Shown: one piece after another, positions 16,884 to 24,427 of the stretch
How positions within the stretch are numbered: position 1 is the stretch's first letter
How the letters are laid out: each line of letters opens with the position of its first letter
Assembly: GCA_964629975.1 (NCBI GenBank)
Contig: CAZVUN010000028.1
Span: forward strand, 1-26,296
From: G020354085 sp964629975
GTDB lineage: Bacteria; Pseudomonadota; Gammaproteobacteria; Acidiferrobacterales; Sulfurifustaceae
Length of the DNA: 26,296 nucleotides
Direction of reading: 5' to 3'
The notes under the pieces: generated by a model
The model's database searches: none
Seen by the model: the letters and a program-made list of their open reading frames with translations, nothing else
What the model was told of the DNA's origin: nothing
Program-made: the position numbers and the translations under genes

Positions 16884-17728
16884 GCGACGCGCTCGCCACA
16901 CGCATCAACGGCGCGCCGGGCGAGGCCGTGTCGGTGCACGATCGCGGCCTGCACTACGGCGATGGTCTGTTCGAGACCGTGGCGGTGGCTGAGGGTCGGC
17001 CGCTGCTATGGGAGCGCCATCTCGCGCGCCTGAGCGCCGGCGCCGCGCGCCTGCACATGCCGATGCCCGAGGCCGCGACGTTGACGGACGAGGCACATCA
17101 GCTCTGCCACGGGCATGCGCGCGCCGTCCTCAAGGTGCTGCTCACCCGCGGCAGCGGTGGCCGTGGCTACGCGCCGCCGCACGCGGTCTTGCCGACGCGC
17201 GTGCTTGCCGTGTATCCGTGGCCCGCCGCGGTGCACGGGCGCGCAGACGCCGGGGTGCGGGTGTGTGTATGCCGCACCCGGCTCGGCAGCAACCCGGCGC
17301 TGGGCGGCATCAAGCACCTCAACCGGCTGGAGCAGGTCCTGGCGCGCGCGGAGTGGTCGCAGGAGTACGCGGAGGGCCTGATGCTGAACGGCGAGGGCGA
17401 CGTCATCGAAGGCACCATGTCGAACGTATTTGCCGTGCTCGACGGCGGACTGGTGACGCCCGACGTGGCATGCTGCGGCGTGGCCGGCGTGATGCGCGCG
17501 CTGCTCATCGAACGCGCACGCGCTATACTGCCGGTCGACGTGACACGCGTGCCGCTCGCCGACCTGGTGCGCGCCACCGAGGTCTTTCTCACCAACAGCA
17601 TCATCGGCATCTGGCCGGTCACGCAGTTGGTCGGGGCAGCACCGGGCGGTGGCGCACGGACCTACCCGGTGGGACCCATCACGCGCCAGCTGCAGCAGCG
17701 CATCGCCGACGCCCTACCCACACCATGA
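16880..17728 (+). CDS. pabC: Aminodeoxychorismate lyase
   Basis: PLP enzyme of fold type IV that splits aminodeoxychorismate to p-aminobenzoate and pyruvate. The 282-aa protein shows VHDRGLHYGDGLFETVAV (19-36) and the PLP lysine K145 in LGGIKHLNRLEQVLAR. EGTMSNVFAV and FLTNSIIGIWPV close the active site. The family also includes branched-chain and D-amino acid transaminases, but linkage to pabB and mltG fixes the assignment. The start is GTG 16880, overlapping the pabB stop by 4 bp. Its own stop overlaps the mltG ATG (ATGA). Confidence 0.93.
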   Translation: MSDALATRINGAPGEAVSVHDRGLHYGDGLFETVAVAEGRPLLWERHLARLSAGAARLHMPMPEAATLTDEAHQLCHGHARAVLKVLLTRGSGGRGYAPPHAVLPTRVLAVYPWPAAVHGRADAGVRVCVCRTRLGSNPALGGIKHLNRLEQVLARAEWSQEYAEGLMLNGEGDVIEGTMSNVFAVLDGGLVTPDVACCGVAGVMRALLIERARAILPVDVTRVPLADLVRATEVFLTNSIIGIWPVTQLVGAAPGGGARTYPVGPITRQLQQRIADALPTP

Positions 17729-19386
17729 GACCCTTCAAGACACTTGCCCTGGCGGCGCTCGTGGTCGCGTGCGTCATCGGCGCGTATGCCGGGTGGTATT
17801 GGTGGCGGCCGTTGCATCCCGGCAGCGAGACCTATCTAGTGAAGCCGGGGGCCGGATTGGCCGCGCTGGCGCGCGAGCTGCACGCGCGTGGCGCACTTCC
17901 CGAGACCCGCACGTTCGTCGTCATCGGCACCTTGCTCGGTCACGCGCGCGATCTCAAGTCCGGCGAGTATCGCTTCGATGACGGCATCCGTGCCGGACAG
18001 CTGCTCGATCGGGTCGTGCGCGGCAAGGTGGTCGAGTATCCGCTGACACTCGTGGAAGGCTGGACCTTCAGGCAGTTCCTGCAGGCACTCGCCCAGGCGC
18101 CCAAGCTGACACAGACTCTCACCGGCGCCACGCCCGCCGAGATCATGGCGCGTCTGGATCGGCCCGGCGAGCACCCCGAGGGTCGCTTCTACCCCGATAC
18201 CTATCGGTACAGCGCCGGACAGACCGATTTGTCCGTCCTGCGCCGCGCCTACGAACGCATGCAAAGTACCTTGCAGCGTGAGTGGGATGGGCGCCGGTCC
18301 GATGTGCCGCTCAAGACGCCCTACGAGGCATTGATCCTCGCCTCCATTGTCGAGAAGGAGACCGGCCAGGCGGACGAGCGCCCGTTGATCGCCGGTGTAT
18401 TCATCAATCGCCTGCGGCGCAACATGAGGCTGCAGACCGATCCGACGGTGATCTACGGGCTCGGCGAGGCCTTCGACGGCGATCTGCGCCTCAAGGACCT
18501 GCGCGCCGACACGCCCTACAACACCTACACGCGCAGCGGCCTGCCGCCGACACCGATTGCCATGCCGGGCGGGGCTGCGCTGCGCGCGGTGCTGCACCCG
18601 GCCGAAACGCGCGCGCTGTACTTTGTTTCGCGCGGCGACGGCAGCCACGAGTTCTCGGAGACGCTGGAGCAGCACAATCAGGCCGTCATCAAGCACCAGC
18701 TGCGGGGGCCGGCGCGCCCCGGGCGCCTTCTCTTCGTACCCGGCGGGATCATGAGCCGGCGTGCATGGTTCATCACATTGGAGGGCGGGGAGGGTGCCGG
18801 CAAGAGCACCAGCCTGGCGATCGTACAGCGGTGGCTCGAGCAGGCCGGCCACACCGTCGTCGTGACGCGCGAGCCGGGCGGCACCCCGCTCGGCGAGCGG
18901 GTGCGCGACCTGCTGCTGCATGCGCACGACCTCGACATCGTGCCGGAGGCGGAATTGCTGCTCATGTTCGCCGCCCGTGCCCAGCATCTGGCGCGCGTCA
19001 TCCGTCCGGCCCTGGCGCGGGGCGAGACCGTATTGTGCGACCGCTTCACCGACGCCACCTATGCCTATCAGGGTGCCGGTCGCGGCATCGCCATGGCGCG
19101 CATCGCGACGCTCGAGCAATGGGTGCAGGATACGCTGCGCCCTGACCTGACCCTGCTGCTCGACGTGCCGGTGGAAGTCGGGCTCGCGCGCGCCGGACAG
19201 CGCGGCACGCCCGACCGCTTCGAGCAGGAGCAGTTCGACTTCTTCGAGCGCGTGCGTGCCTGCTATCGCCAGCGTGCCGCCGCCGAACCGCTACGCATAC
19301 GCATGATCGATGCGAGCCAGGAGCAGAGCGCGGTCGAGCGCCAGATACAGTTCGTGCTCACCGAGGTGATCAGTGCGCGCCGCTGA
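17725..19386 (+). CDS. mltG: Endolytic murein transglycosylase MltG, frame open into thymidylate kinase
   Basis: MltG cuts nascent glycan strands at the outer face of the inner membrane and so sets chain length. Residues 6-26 form an N-terminal membrane anchor (TLALAALVVACVIGAYAGWYW), a LysM-like part follows at about 35-105, and the YceG domain holds the catalytic IVEKET (208-213) and later LPPTPIAMPG (273-282). The domain ends normally at EQHNQAVIKHQLR (about 315-327). No stop follows: a proline/glycine-rich linker of about 15 residues runs in frame into the tmk ATG at 18751, giving 553 aa to 19386. A +1 shift near the G-run at 18704-18708 would end mltG at 18754 with an ATGA overlap on tmk, so either a base-call error or a true stop loss is possible. 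Overlaps pabC by 4 bp. Confidence 0.85.
   Translation: MRPFKTLALAALVVACVIGAYAGWYWWRPLHPGSETYLVKPGAGLAALARELHARGALPETRTFVVIGTLLGHARDLKSGEYRFDDGIRAGQLLDRVVRGKVVEYPLTLVEGWTFRQFLQALAQAPKLTQTLTGATPAEIMARLDRPGEHPEGRFYPDTYRYSAGQTDLSVLRRAYERMQSTLQREWDGRRSDVPLKTPYEALILASIVEKETGQADERPLIAGVFINRLRRNMRLQTDPTVIYGLGEAFDGDLRLKDLRADTPYNTYTRSGLPPTPIAMPGGAALRAVLHPAETRALYFVSRGDGSHEFSETLEQHNQAVIKHQLRGPARPGRLLFVPGGIMSRRAWFITLEGGEGAGKSTSLAIVQRWLEQAGHTVVVTREPGGTPLGERVRDLLLHAHDLDIVPEAELLLMFAARAQHLARVIRPALARGETVLCDRFTDATYAYQGAGRGIAMARIATLEQWVQDTLRPDLTLLLDVPVEVGLARAGQRGTPDRFEQEQFDFFERVRACYRQRAAAEPLRIRMIDASQEQSAVERQIQFVLTEVISARR
18751..19386 (+). CDS. tmk: Thymidylate kinase
   Basis: Phosphorylates dTMP to dTDP. From ATG 18751 the protein is 211 aa, the normal Tmk length. 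The P-loop is EGGEGAGKST (11-20), followed by TREPGGTPLGERVRDLLL, the DR(F/H) element CDRFTDATYAYQGAGRG, and LLLDVPVEVGLARAGQRG in the lid region. QEQFDFFERVRACY is also typical. The reading frame is continuous with mltG. Because MltG's C-terminus faces the periplasm, active Tmk most likely comes from this internal ATG, although its upstream GGCGGG is only a poor Shine-Dalgarno. Its 3' end overlaps holB by 14 bp. Confidence 0.93.
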   Translation: MSRRAWFITLEGGEGAGKSTSLAIVQRWLEQAGHTVVVTREPGGTPLGERVRDLLLHAHDLDIVPEAELLLMFAARAQHLARVIRPALARGETVLCDRFTDATYAYQGAGRGIAMARIATLEQWVQDTLRPDLTLLLDVPVEVGLARAGQRGTPDRFEQEQFDFFERVRACYRQRAAAEPLRIRMIDASQEQSAVERQIQFVLTEVISARR

Positions 19387-20359
19387 AGAAGACACGCCGG
19401 TGCGCCCGCCGCGGCCGCAGATCTTGCCATGGCATGAGGCCGTGTGGCGCCAGCTGACGCGCGATCTGGACCGTCTGCCCCATGCGATCCTGCTGCAGGG
19501 CGCCCCCGGCGTGGGCAAGCACGAGCTGGCCCGCCGACTGGCCGAGACACTGTTGTGTGCCGCGCCCGGTGACGCGTCGGCGGCCTGCGGCCAATGTCAC
19601 GGCTGCGCGCTGCTGGCGGCCGGCACGCATCCCGATCTGCTGACGGTCGAGCCGCAGGGCGACAGCAGGTCTGTCACCATCGATCAAGTGCGCGCGCTCG
19701 GGGGGTTTCTTGCCCTCAAGCCCCATACCGCGCGGCGCAAGGTGGTCATCCTGCAGCCGGCCGATGCCATGAATGTCCACGCGGCCAACAGCCTGCTGAA
19801 AGCACTGGAGGAGCCGCCGCTCGGCAATGTCCTGCTGCTCGTGTCGGATCGGCCAACCCGGCTGCCAGCGACCATTCGCAGCCGCTGTGCCCGGATCACG
19901 GTACGGCGCCCGCAGCCAACACAGGCACTTGCCTGGCTGACGGCGCAGGGTATCGGGGCGCCGGAGGCAGAGCTGCTGCTCGGCCTGGCAAACGGGGCAC
20001 CACTGCGGGCCAGGCAGCTCGGTAACGAGGGGTTCCACCGGCACGTGCCGGTACTGACGCAGGAGCTGCGCGGTCTGATCGGCGGCGTCTGCGATCCCGT
20101 GGCCTGCGCCGCCCGCTGGCGGGATCTGGGCGCCGAGCGCTGCTTGGCGTGGCTCTATGACTACGTGGCCGGGGAAATAAAGGCAGGAACGGGGTGCGGA
20201 ACGGGCAGCTTGCAGGAAGGGACCAAGGCGTTAGACTTAAGAAAATTACACGATTTTCTTGATGTGGTTTCCGAGGCGTATCGGCAGCTGGCCGGTTCGC
20301 TGGACGACTTACTCTTGCTGGAAGACATCCTGATCCGCTGGTCGCGCCTGGCGCGTTGA
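19373..20359 (+). CDS. holB: DNA polymerase III delta' subunit
   Basis: Clamp-loader subunit that helps open the sliding clamp. The 328-aa protein has a AAA+ fold with GAPGVGKH (43-50), where histidine replaces the Ser/Thr of a working Walker A, fitting a non-ATPase delta' role. Four cysteines (C62, C72, C75, C78) form the zinc site in CGQCHGC. LLKALEEPP and the SRC arginine-finger motif in TIRSRCARI follow. The start is GTG 19373. The 3' part contains an AT-rich inverted repeat (20239-20260). pilZ starts 31 bp downstream. Confidence 0.93.
   Translation: MRAAEEDTPVRPPRPQILPWHEAVWRQLTRDLDRLPHAILLQGAPGVGKHELARRLAETLLCAAPGDASAACGQCHGCALLAAGTHPDLLTVEPQGDSRSVTIDQVRALGGFLALKPHTARRKVVILQPADAMNVHAANSLLKALEEPPLGNVLLLVSDRPTRLPATIRSRCARITVRRPQPTQALAWLTAQGIGAPEAELLLGLANGAPLRARQLGNEGFHRHVPVLTQELRGLIGGVCDPVACAARWRDLGAERCLAWLYDYVAGEIKAGTGCGTGSLQEGTKALDLRKLHDFLDVVSEAYRQLAGSLDDLLLLEDILIRWSRLAR
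20239..20260. repeat. AT-rich inverted repeat inside holB
   Basis: AAGAAAAT (20239-20246) and ATTTTCTT (20253-20260) are perfectly complementary around a 6-nt spacer, in a GC-rich gene. It encodes RKLHDFL. It may be chance, or a site acting on pilZ-tatD about 130 bp downstream. Confidence 0.4.
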
Positions 20360-20390
20360 TCGGCCCCTACGACCGGGCAAGCAATCCCCT

Positions 20391-20792
20391 ATGACCGACC
20401 AAGCCAATCCGCCCAAGCCGAACATCCCGCGACCGGTCAGACCGGTCGCCGCCGGCGCGCGCCCCGGTGTCCTGTCCCTGACCATCAAGGACAAGAACGC
20501 GCTGTATGCCGCGTACATGCCCTATGTGAAGGGTGGCGGCATCTTCGTGCCGAGCAATCGCCCCTACAAGCTGGGCGAGGAGGTGTTCATGCTGCTCACA
20601 CTCATGGACAGCAAGGAGAAGATACCGGTGGCCGGGCATGTCGTATGGGTGACACCACCCGGGGCGCAGGGCAGCCGCACCGCGGGCATCGGCATTCAGT
20701 TCAGCGAAAAGGACTCGGGTGTGGCGCGCACCAAGATCGAGACGCTCCTGGCCGGACACCTCAACTCCGACCGGCCGACGCATACGATGTGA
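20391..20792 (+). CDS. pilZ: Type IV pilus assembly protein PilZ
   Basis: Small cytoplasmic protein needed for type IV pilus assembly, acting with PilB and FimX in Pseudomonas and Xanthomonas. The 133-aa sequence matches Pseudomonas PilZ over most of its length: GVLSLTIKDKNALYAAYMP, VKGGGIFVPSN, YKLGEEVFMLLTLMD, IPVAGHVVWVTPPGAQG, and the tail DRPTHTM. The c-di-GMP-binding RxxxR motif is absent, as in PilZ itself, so it should not bind c-di-GMP directly. The N-terminus has a short proline-rich extension. ATG 20391 follows holB by 31 bp; the stop overlaps tatD. Confidence 0.95.
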   Translation: MTDQANPPKPNIPRPVRPVAAGARPGVLSLTIKDKNALYAAYMPYVKGGGIFVPSNRPYKLGEEVFMLLTLMDSKEKIPVAGHVVWVTPPGAQGSRTAGIGIQFSEKDSGVARTKIETLLAGHLNSDRPTHTM

Positions 20793-21610
20793 TGCAGCCG
20801 CCGCTGGTCGATTCCCACTGTCACCTCAACTTCGAGCCGCTCGGCGCCAATCTCGGCGGCGTGTTGCGCAACGCCCGCGCCAGTGGGGTGCGGCACATGC
20901 TGTGCGTCGGAGTGACCATCGAGAAGTATCCGGAGGTGCGGGCCCTGGCGCAGCAGCACGCCAACGTGTTCGCCTCGGTCGGGGTCCATCCGAACGAGCA
21001 GGGCGTGCATGACCCGACTGTTGATGAGCTGGTCGACTTGGCCCGCGAGCCGCGCGTCGTGGCCATCGGCGAGACCGGACTCGACTATTACCGTTCGCAG
21101 GGCGATCTCGCCTGGCAGCACGAGCGTTTCCGGCGCCACATTCGCGCCGCCCGGACCTGTGGCAAACCGCTCATTATTCATACGCGCGATTCCGCCGCCG
21201 ACACCCTTCGCATCATGGAAGAGGAGGGCGCCGGGGAGATTGGCGGGGTGATGCACTGCTTCACGGAGTCCTGGGAGGTCGCACACCGGGCCCTGGATCT
21301 CGGTTTCTACGTTTCATTCTCGGGGATCGTGACGTTCCGCAATGCCACGGCCTTGCGCGAGGTGGCGCGGCGCATACCGGCAGACCGCCTGCTGATCGAG
21401 ACCGATGCACCCTACCTGGCGCCCGTGCCGCACCGGGGAAGAACCAACGAACCGGCGTTCGTGCGACATGTCGCCGAATGCGTAGCTGAGGTTCGCGGGG
21501 AGTCGCTGGCATCCGTGGCCGAAGCCACAACCGACAACTTTTTTCGCCTTTTCCGCGCGGCCGTACCGGCTGCCAGCGCCAGCCAGACTGCAGACATGAC
21601 ATCACTATAG
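20792..21610 (+). CDS. TatD family metal-dependent hydrolase (YcfH type)
   Basis: Predicted metal-dependent nuclease of the amidohydrolase fold; TatD relatives act as 3'-5' DNases. The 272-aa protein shows the metal-site motifs DSHCHLN (7-13), IGETGLDYY, IIHTRDS, GVMHCFTES and LLIETDAPYLAP. In E. coli the gene at this place is ycfH, next to holB. The ATG at 20792 overlaps the pilZ stop by one base; a GTG one codon earlier (20789) is equally possible. Last gene of the fab supercluster. Confidence 0.92.
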   Translation: MQPPLVDSHCHLNFEPLGANLGGVLRNARASGVRHMLCVGVTIEKYPEVRALAQQHANVFASVGVHPNEQGVHDPTVDELVDLAREPRVVAIGETGLDYYRSQGDLAWQHERFRRHIRAARTCGKPLIIHTRDSAADTLRIMEEEGAGEIGGVMHCFTESWEVAHRALDLGFYVSFSGIVTFRNATALREVARRIPADRLLIETDAPYLAPVPHRGRTNEPAFVRHVAECVAEVRGESLASVAEATTDNFFRLFRAAVPAASASQTADMTSL

Positions 21611-21620
21611 TGCTGCAAGT

Positions 21621-21643
21621 AACTGTATTTTTGTAATAAAGTT
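21621..21643. other. AT-rich stem-loop between convergent tatD and the aminotransferase
   Basis: AACTGTATT and AATAAAGTT pair over nine positions with one mismatch around a 5-nt loop. The stem overlaps the aminotransferase stop. It is thermodynamically weak, but it lies in a locally AT-rich 31-bp convergent gap and could be a poor two-way terminator. Confidence 0.25.
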
Positions 21644-22772
21644 ATATCAGTTCGAGCGCCTCCGCGAGTTGAGCCTCGGGCGTGTAGAAGTGCGGCGAGA
21701 AGCGAATAGCGCCACCGCGCTGGGCACAGATAATCCCGCGCCGAATCAAGCGTTGCCAGAGTTCACCGGTTGGCGAGGAACGGCTGCGGAAACTGACGAT
21801 ACCGGCATAGCGCCCGGGGCGGGAGTCGGACAGCAGCTCGAGGTCTGCCCGTGCAGCGATGCGAGCCAGCAGATACCGGCTGCGTGCCAGCAGCTGCTCC
21901 TCGATTTCAGTGAGCCCGATCTCCTCGATTAGCGAAAGGCTGGCCGCCAACGCCTGGATGCCGAGCATGTTAGGGCTGCCACACTCGAAGCGCCGCGCGC
22001 TGCGCGCCACGCGCCAATCCTTGCGGTCGTAGTCGCCAACGTCTTCCACCATGTGCCAGCCGTACTGGTGCAGGGTCAGACGCTCCCGCCATGGCGCCGA
22101 ACAGTAGAAGACCGCCACGCCCTCCGGCGCCATCAGCCATTTGTGCCCGTCGGCCATGAGAAAGTCGACGCGCATGGCTTGCACGTCGTGGCGAACGGCA
22201 CCGAGCCCCTGGATGGCATCGACGCAAAAGGCGATACCCCGCCGGTGGCATCCGTCCCCGAGCCGCATGAGGTCGAGGCGCAGGCCGCTGGCGTACTGAA
22301 CCGAGCTCACCGACAGCAGTCCTGTGCCGGTGTCACAGGCATCGAGCAGCGCGGCCTCGGGGTCCGTAGCAGTGCGTAGCGGTACCTGTCGCACGCTGAC
22401 GCCGGAGCGCGCAAGCGATTCCCATACGATCCGATTGCTGGGAAATTCCTCATCGCTGATCACGACGTTGCTGCCGGGCTTCCACGGGAAGCCGTGGGCA
22501 ACGACGGACAGTGCCTCCGAGGTGTTCTTGAGCAGCGCGATGTCGTCGGCGGCCGGGGCATTAACGAGGCGGGCGAGACTGGTCTTGAGCCGCTGTTCGT
22601 CCTGCAGCCAACGCGGATAGCCGCGGGCGCCATGATGGACGCATTCCGCCGCAAAGCGTGTCACCGCGGTCGCGGTACGCTGTGGCCACGGCGCCACCGC
22701 TGCGTGATTGAGGTAGATGAGCTCGCGCGTGATCGGGAACTCAAGGGCGAGGAAGTCGGCACTCACGGTCAT
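21642..22772 (-). CDS. Aminotransferase class V family protein
   Basis: PLP-dependent enzyme of fold type I, 376 aa. Visible features are YLNHAAVAPWP near the N-terminus, FCVDAIQGLGA with the pyridine-ring aspartate D184, DGHKWLMAPEGVAVFY with the PLP lysine K211, and a C-terminal GGAIRFSPHFYTPEA. It resembles the isopenicillin-N-epimerase / cysteine-desulfurase-like group but lacks the GHHCA catalytic cysteine loop of SufS, so desulfurase activity is unlikely. The substrate cannot be told. The start ATG 22772 (MTVSADFLALEFP) is chosen because the residues encoded further upstream are not family-like. Single gene, convergent with tatD; it has no obvious link to rpfF beyond being divergent from it. 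Confidence 0.85.
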   Translation of the reverse strand: MTVSADFLALEFPITRELIYLNHAAVAPWPQRTATAVTRFAAECVHHGARGYPRWLQDEQRLKTSLARLVNAPAADDIALLKNTSEALSVVAHGFPWKPGSNVVISDEEFPSNRIVWESLARSGVSVRQVPLRTATDPEAALLDACDTGTGLLSVSSVQYASGLRLDLMRLGDGCHRRGIAFCVDAIQGLGAVRHDVQAMRVDFLMADGHKWLMAPEGVAVFYCSAPWRERLTLHQYGWHMVEDVGDYDRKDWRVARSARRFECGSPNMLGIQALAASLSLIEEIGLTEIEEQLLARSRYLLARIAARADLELLSDSRPGRYAGIVSFRSRSSPTGELWQRLIRRGIICAQRGGAIRFSPHFYTPEAQLAEALELI

Positions 22773-22903
22773 GACGCCACGCGCATTCGGTTGGGGGAAC
22801 TCCGGGAGCGTGACTATACGCGCACGCCGGCGGCAGCAACCTAGACGGGGGCGCCGTGGACAGACGGTCGTCGCCATCGCACCGGCGATATTTCCAACGG
22901 GCG

Positions 22904-22919
22904 CATAATGTATATTATG
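22904..22919. promoter_or_regulatory. AT-rich palindrome, possible operator
   Basis: CATAAT-GTAT-ATTATG is a 6-4-6 inverted repeat, 132 bp upstream of the aminotransferase start, in an otherwise GC-rich gap. A TTGACA on the minus strand (22918-22923) overlaps its edge, but no -10 lies at the right distance. A regulator site is possible. Confidence 0.3.
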
Positions 22920-23355
22920 TCAAATCGTGTTTAGGCGGCTGTAGCGCTCCACCAACTACTACCCAATGTCTCCAAGTGCCGGGGGCCACAGCCCACCCGC
23001 CTGCCGAGCTCCGCACCGCGCTTCCTTGGCAGAGCCCGGGTGGATTGTGCACCCAGCGCGCGTCCGCCGGACGCTAACTGGTGTGCCTCGCGCCCACCGC
23101 ACCTCCCAAGCAGTCTCGCGTTCCTGGGGCACGGATACCTACGGCCCCACGTCGCGCGCCCAGGGTGCCTCGCGGGGCCGGGGCTTTGGTGGAAGGCGCG
23201 TGGCTGCTGGCCAGCGACTGCGCGCCGCTCGGCGTCCCGCACCGGTCGCCTGCCTTGCGGGCGACGTAACCGCGGCCACCGTTGACCGGCGCGTTCGCCT
23301 GCGAGTGTGTGGCACAGGCAAAGCTCTTTGCTTCCCGATTGACGGCAAACTCAAA

Positions 23356-23369
23356 ACGCGCTAGCGCGT
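23356..23369. promoter_or_regulatory. 14-bp perfect palindrome upstream of rpfF, possible operator
   Basis: ACGCGCTAGCGCGT is fully self-complementary and lies about 24 bp upstream of the predicted rpfF -35. That position would suit an activator or repressor. No regulator is identified from the sequence. Confidence 0.3.
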
Positions 23370-23392
23370 GCCCGGCATCAGGCCGACAGGTT

Positions 23393-23421
23393 TTTGTGCC
23401 GCCGGGTGTTTCATTTATGAT
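23393..23421 (+). promoter_or_regulatory. Promoter for rpfF
   Basis: The -10 is TATGAT (23416-23421), with -35 TTTGTG at 17 bp (23393-23398) or TTGTGC at 16 bp. Predicted start near 23428, giving a leader of about 34 nt that contains the GGAGG ribosome site at 23452-23456. Confidence 0.5.
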
Positions 23422-23461
23422 CGTCTCAGTCCGGCACCCGCACCGGTTCATGGAGGAAGGT

Positions 23462-24409
23462 ATGGAAGCCTGTCGTGAGTTCGTGTTGCCCCTGGATTTT
23501 CCCAAGTATTCCGAGCTGTACTGTCACTACGATCGAGAACGCGCCGCTCTCTGGTACTACCTCAATTCCCCCCGCCCCTGTTCGACCCTGCGGCTGGCCA
23601 CCGAGATCCGCGACCTGCAGGAGCGGGTGACGGCATACTTCAAGGCCGCGCCGCAGGCCAAGGACCATCTGCACTACCTGGTGTGCGCCTCCGCCACACC
23701 GCAGGTGTTCAATCTGGGCGGCGATCTCCCGCTGTTCATCAAGCTCGTCACGGAACGCGATCGCGATGCGTTGTCGCACTACGCGCGGCTGTGCATCGAC
23801 GTGGTCTATCACAACTGGACCAACCTCGGCATTCCATCGCTCACCACGATATCCCTGGTGCAGGGCACGGCACTTGGCGGTGGCTTCGAGGGCGCGCTGT
23901 CGAGCAATGTCCTGATCGCAGAGGAAGGCGCGCAGCTCGGTTTCCCGGAGATCCTGTTCAACCTGTTTCCCGGCATGGGTGCCTACAGCCTGCTGGCGCG
24001 GCGCATCGAGCCGTGGCGGGCGGAGCGGCTGCTGCGCACGGCGCGCCAGTACCCGGCACGCGAGCTGTGGGAGATGGGTGTGGTCGACGTGGTGGCACCG
24101 AGTGGTGAGGGCGTGCACGCGGTCAATGACTTCATCCGCCGTCGCCAGCATACCCGCATGGGCCATCAAGCGATTCATCGGGTGCGCCAGCGCGTGAATC
24201 CACTGACTCTGGAAGAGCTGGTGGATATCGTCGAGATCTGGGTCGACAGCGCGCTGCAGCTGTCCGAGCGCGACCTGCGCGCGATGGCACGGTTGGCGGA
24301 AGCGCAGCCGAAATTGCACCAGGCGCGCGACGAGACGCCGCGCGCGCGGCCGGCGGCAACGGTGCAGCCGCTGCTGCCTGCGGTTACGGCGTTTTCAGTG
24401 AGTAATTGA
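23462..24409 (+). CDS. rpfF: DSF synthase RpfF (enoyl-CoA hydratase/thioesterase family)
   Basis: Makes a cis-2-unsaturated fatty acid signal (DSF family) from acyl-ACP by dehydration and thioester cleavage. The 315-aa crotonase-fold protein shows FNLGGDLPLFIKL (83-95), the oxyanion segment LVQGTALGGGFEGALS, and both catalytic glutamates of Xanthomonas RpfF in equivalent places: E143 in GGGFEGAL and E163 in LGFPEILFNLFPGMGAYS. The last motif is diagnostic of RpfF against ordinary enoyl-CoA hydratases. About 30 extra C-terminal residues are alanine/proline-rich. ATG 23462 is chosen for its strong Shine-Dalgarno (GGAGG, 5-nt gap) and position after the promoter; in-frame ATGs at 23417 and 23450 are less likely. 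Convergent with an RpfC-like kinase. Confidence 0.9.
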   Translation: MEACREFVLPLDFPKYSELYCHYDRERAALWYYLNSPRPCSTLRLATEIRDLQERVTAYFKAAPQAKDHLHYLVCASATPQVFNLGGDLPLFIKLVTERDRDALSHYARLCIDVVYHNWTNLGIPSLTTISLVQGTALGGGFEGALSSNVLIAEEGAQLGFPEILFNLFPGMGAYSLLARRIEPWRAERLLRTARQYPARELWEMGVVDVVAPSGEGVHAVNDFIRRRQHTRMGHQAIHRVRQRVNPLTLEELVDIVEIWVDSALQLSERDLRAMARLAEAQPKLHQARDETPRARPAATVQPLLPAVTAFSVSN

Positions 24410-24410
24410 G

Positions 24411-24427
24411 CCGGCGGTCAACGCCGG
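24411..24427. other. GC hairpin in the rpfF/rpfC-like convergent gap
   Basis: CCGGCG-gtcaa-CGCCGG is a perfect 6-bp stem filling the 18-bp space between the two stop codons. It is symmetrical for both strands. No T-run follows on either side, so it is an incomplete terminator at best. Confidence 0.4.

Larger units (their letters stand above)
22773..23461. other. 690-bp intergenic region without a convincing gene
   Basis: It divides the divergent aminotransferase and rpfF genes. Several frames of 60-130 codons are open on both strands, but all are arginine/proline/glycine-rich translations of GC-rich DNA with no recognisable motif and no Shine-Dalgarno. Visible content is an AT-rich palindrome (22904-22919), a 14-bp palindrome (23356-23369) and a promoter (23393-23421). 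I see no tRNA, repeat array or mobile element. A small RNA cannot be excluded. Confidence 0.6.

Noticed and set aside
22918..22923. Perfect TTGACA on the minus strand as a promoter for the aminotransferase
   Set aside because: No -10-like hexamer lies at 15-19 bp spacing.
22966..23364. 132-codon frame (and similar ones on the minus strand) in the rpfF upstream gap
   Set aside because: Arg/Pro/Gly-rich, no motif, no Shine-Dalgarno; equally long frames occur on both strands, as expected in GC-rich non-coding DNA.
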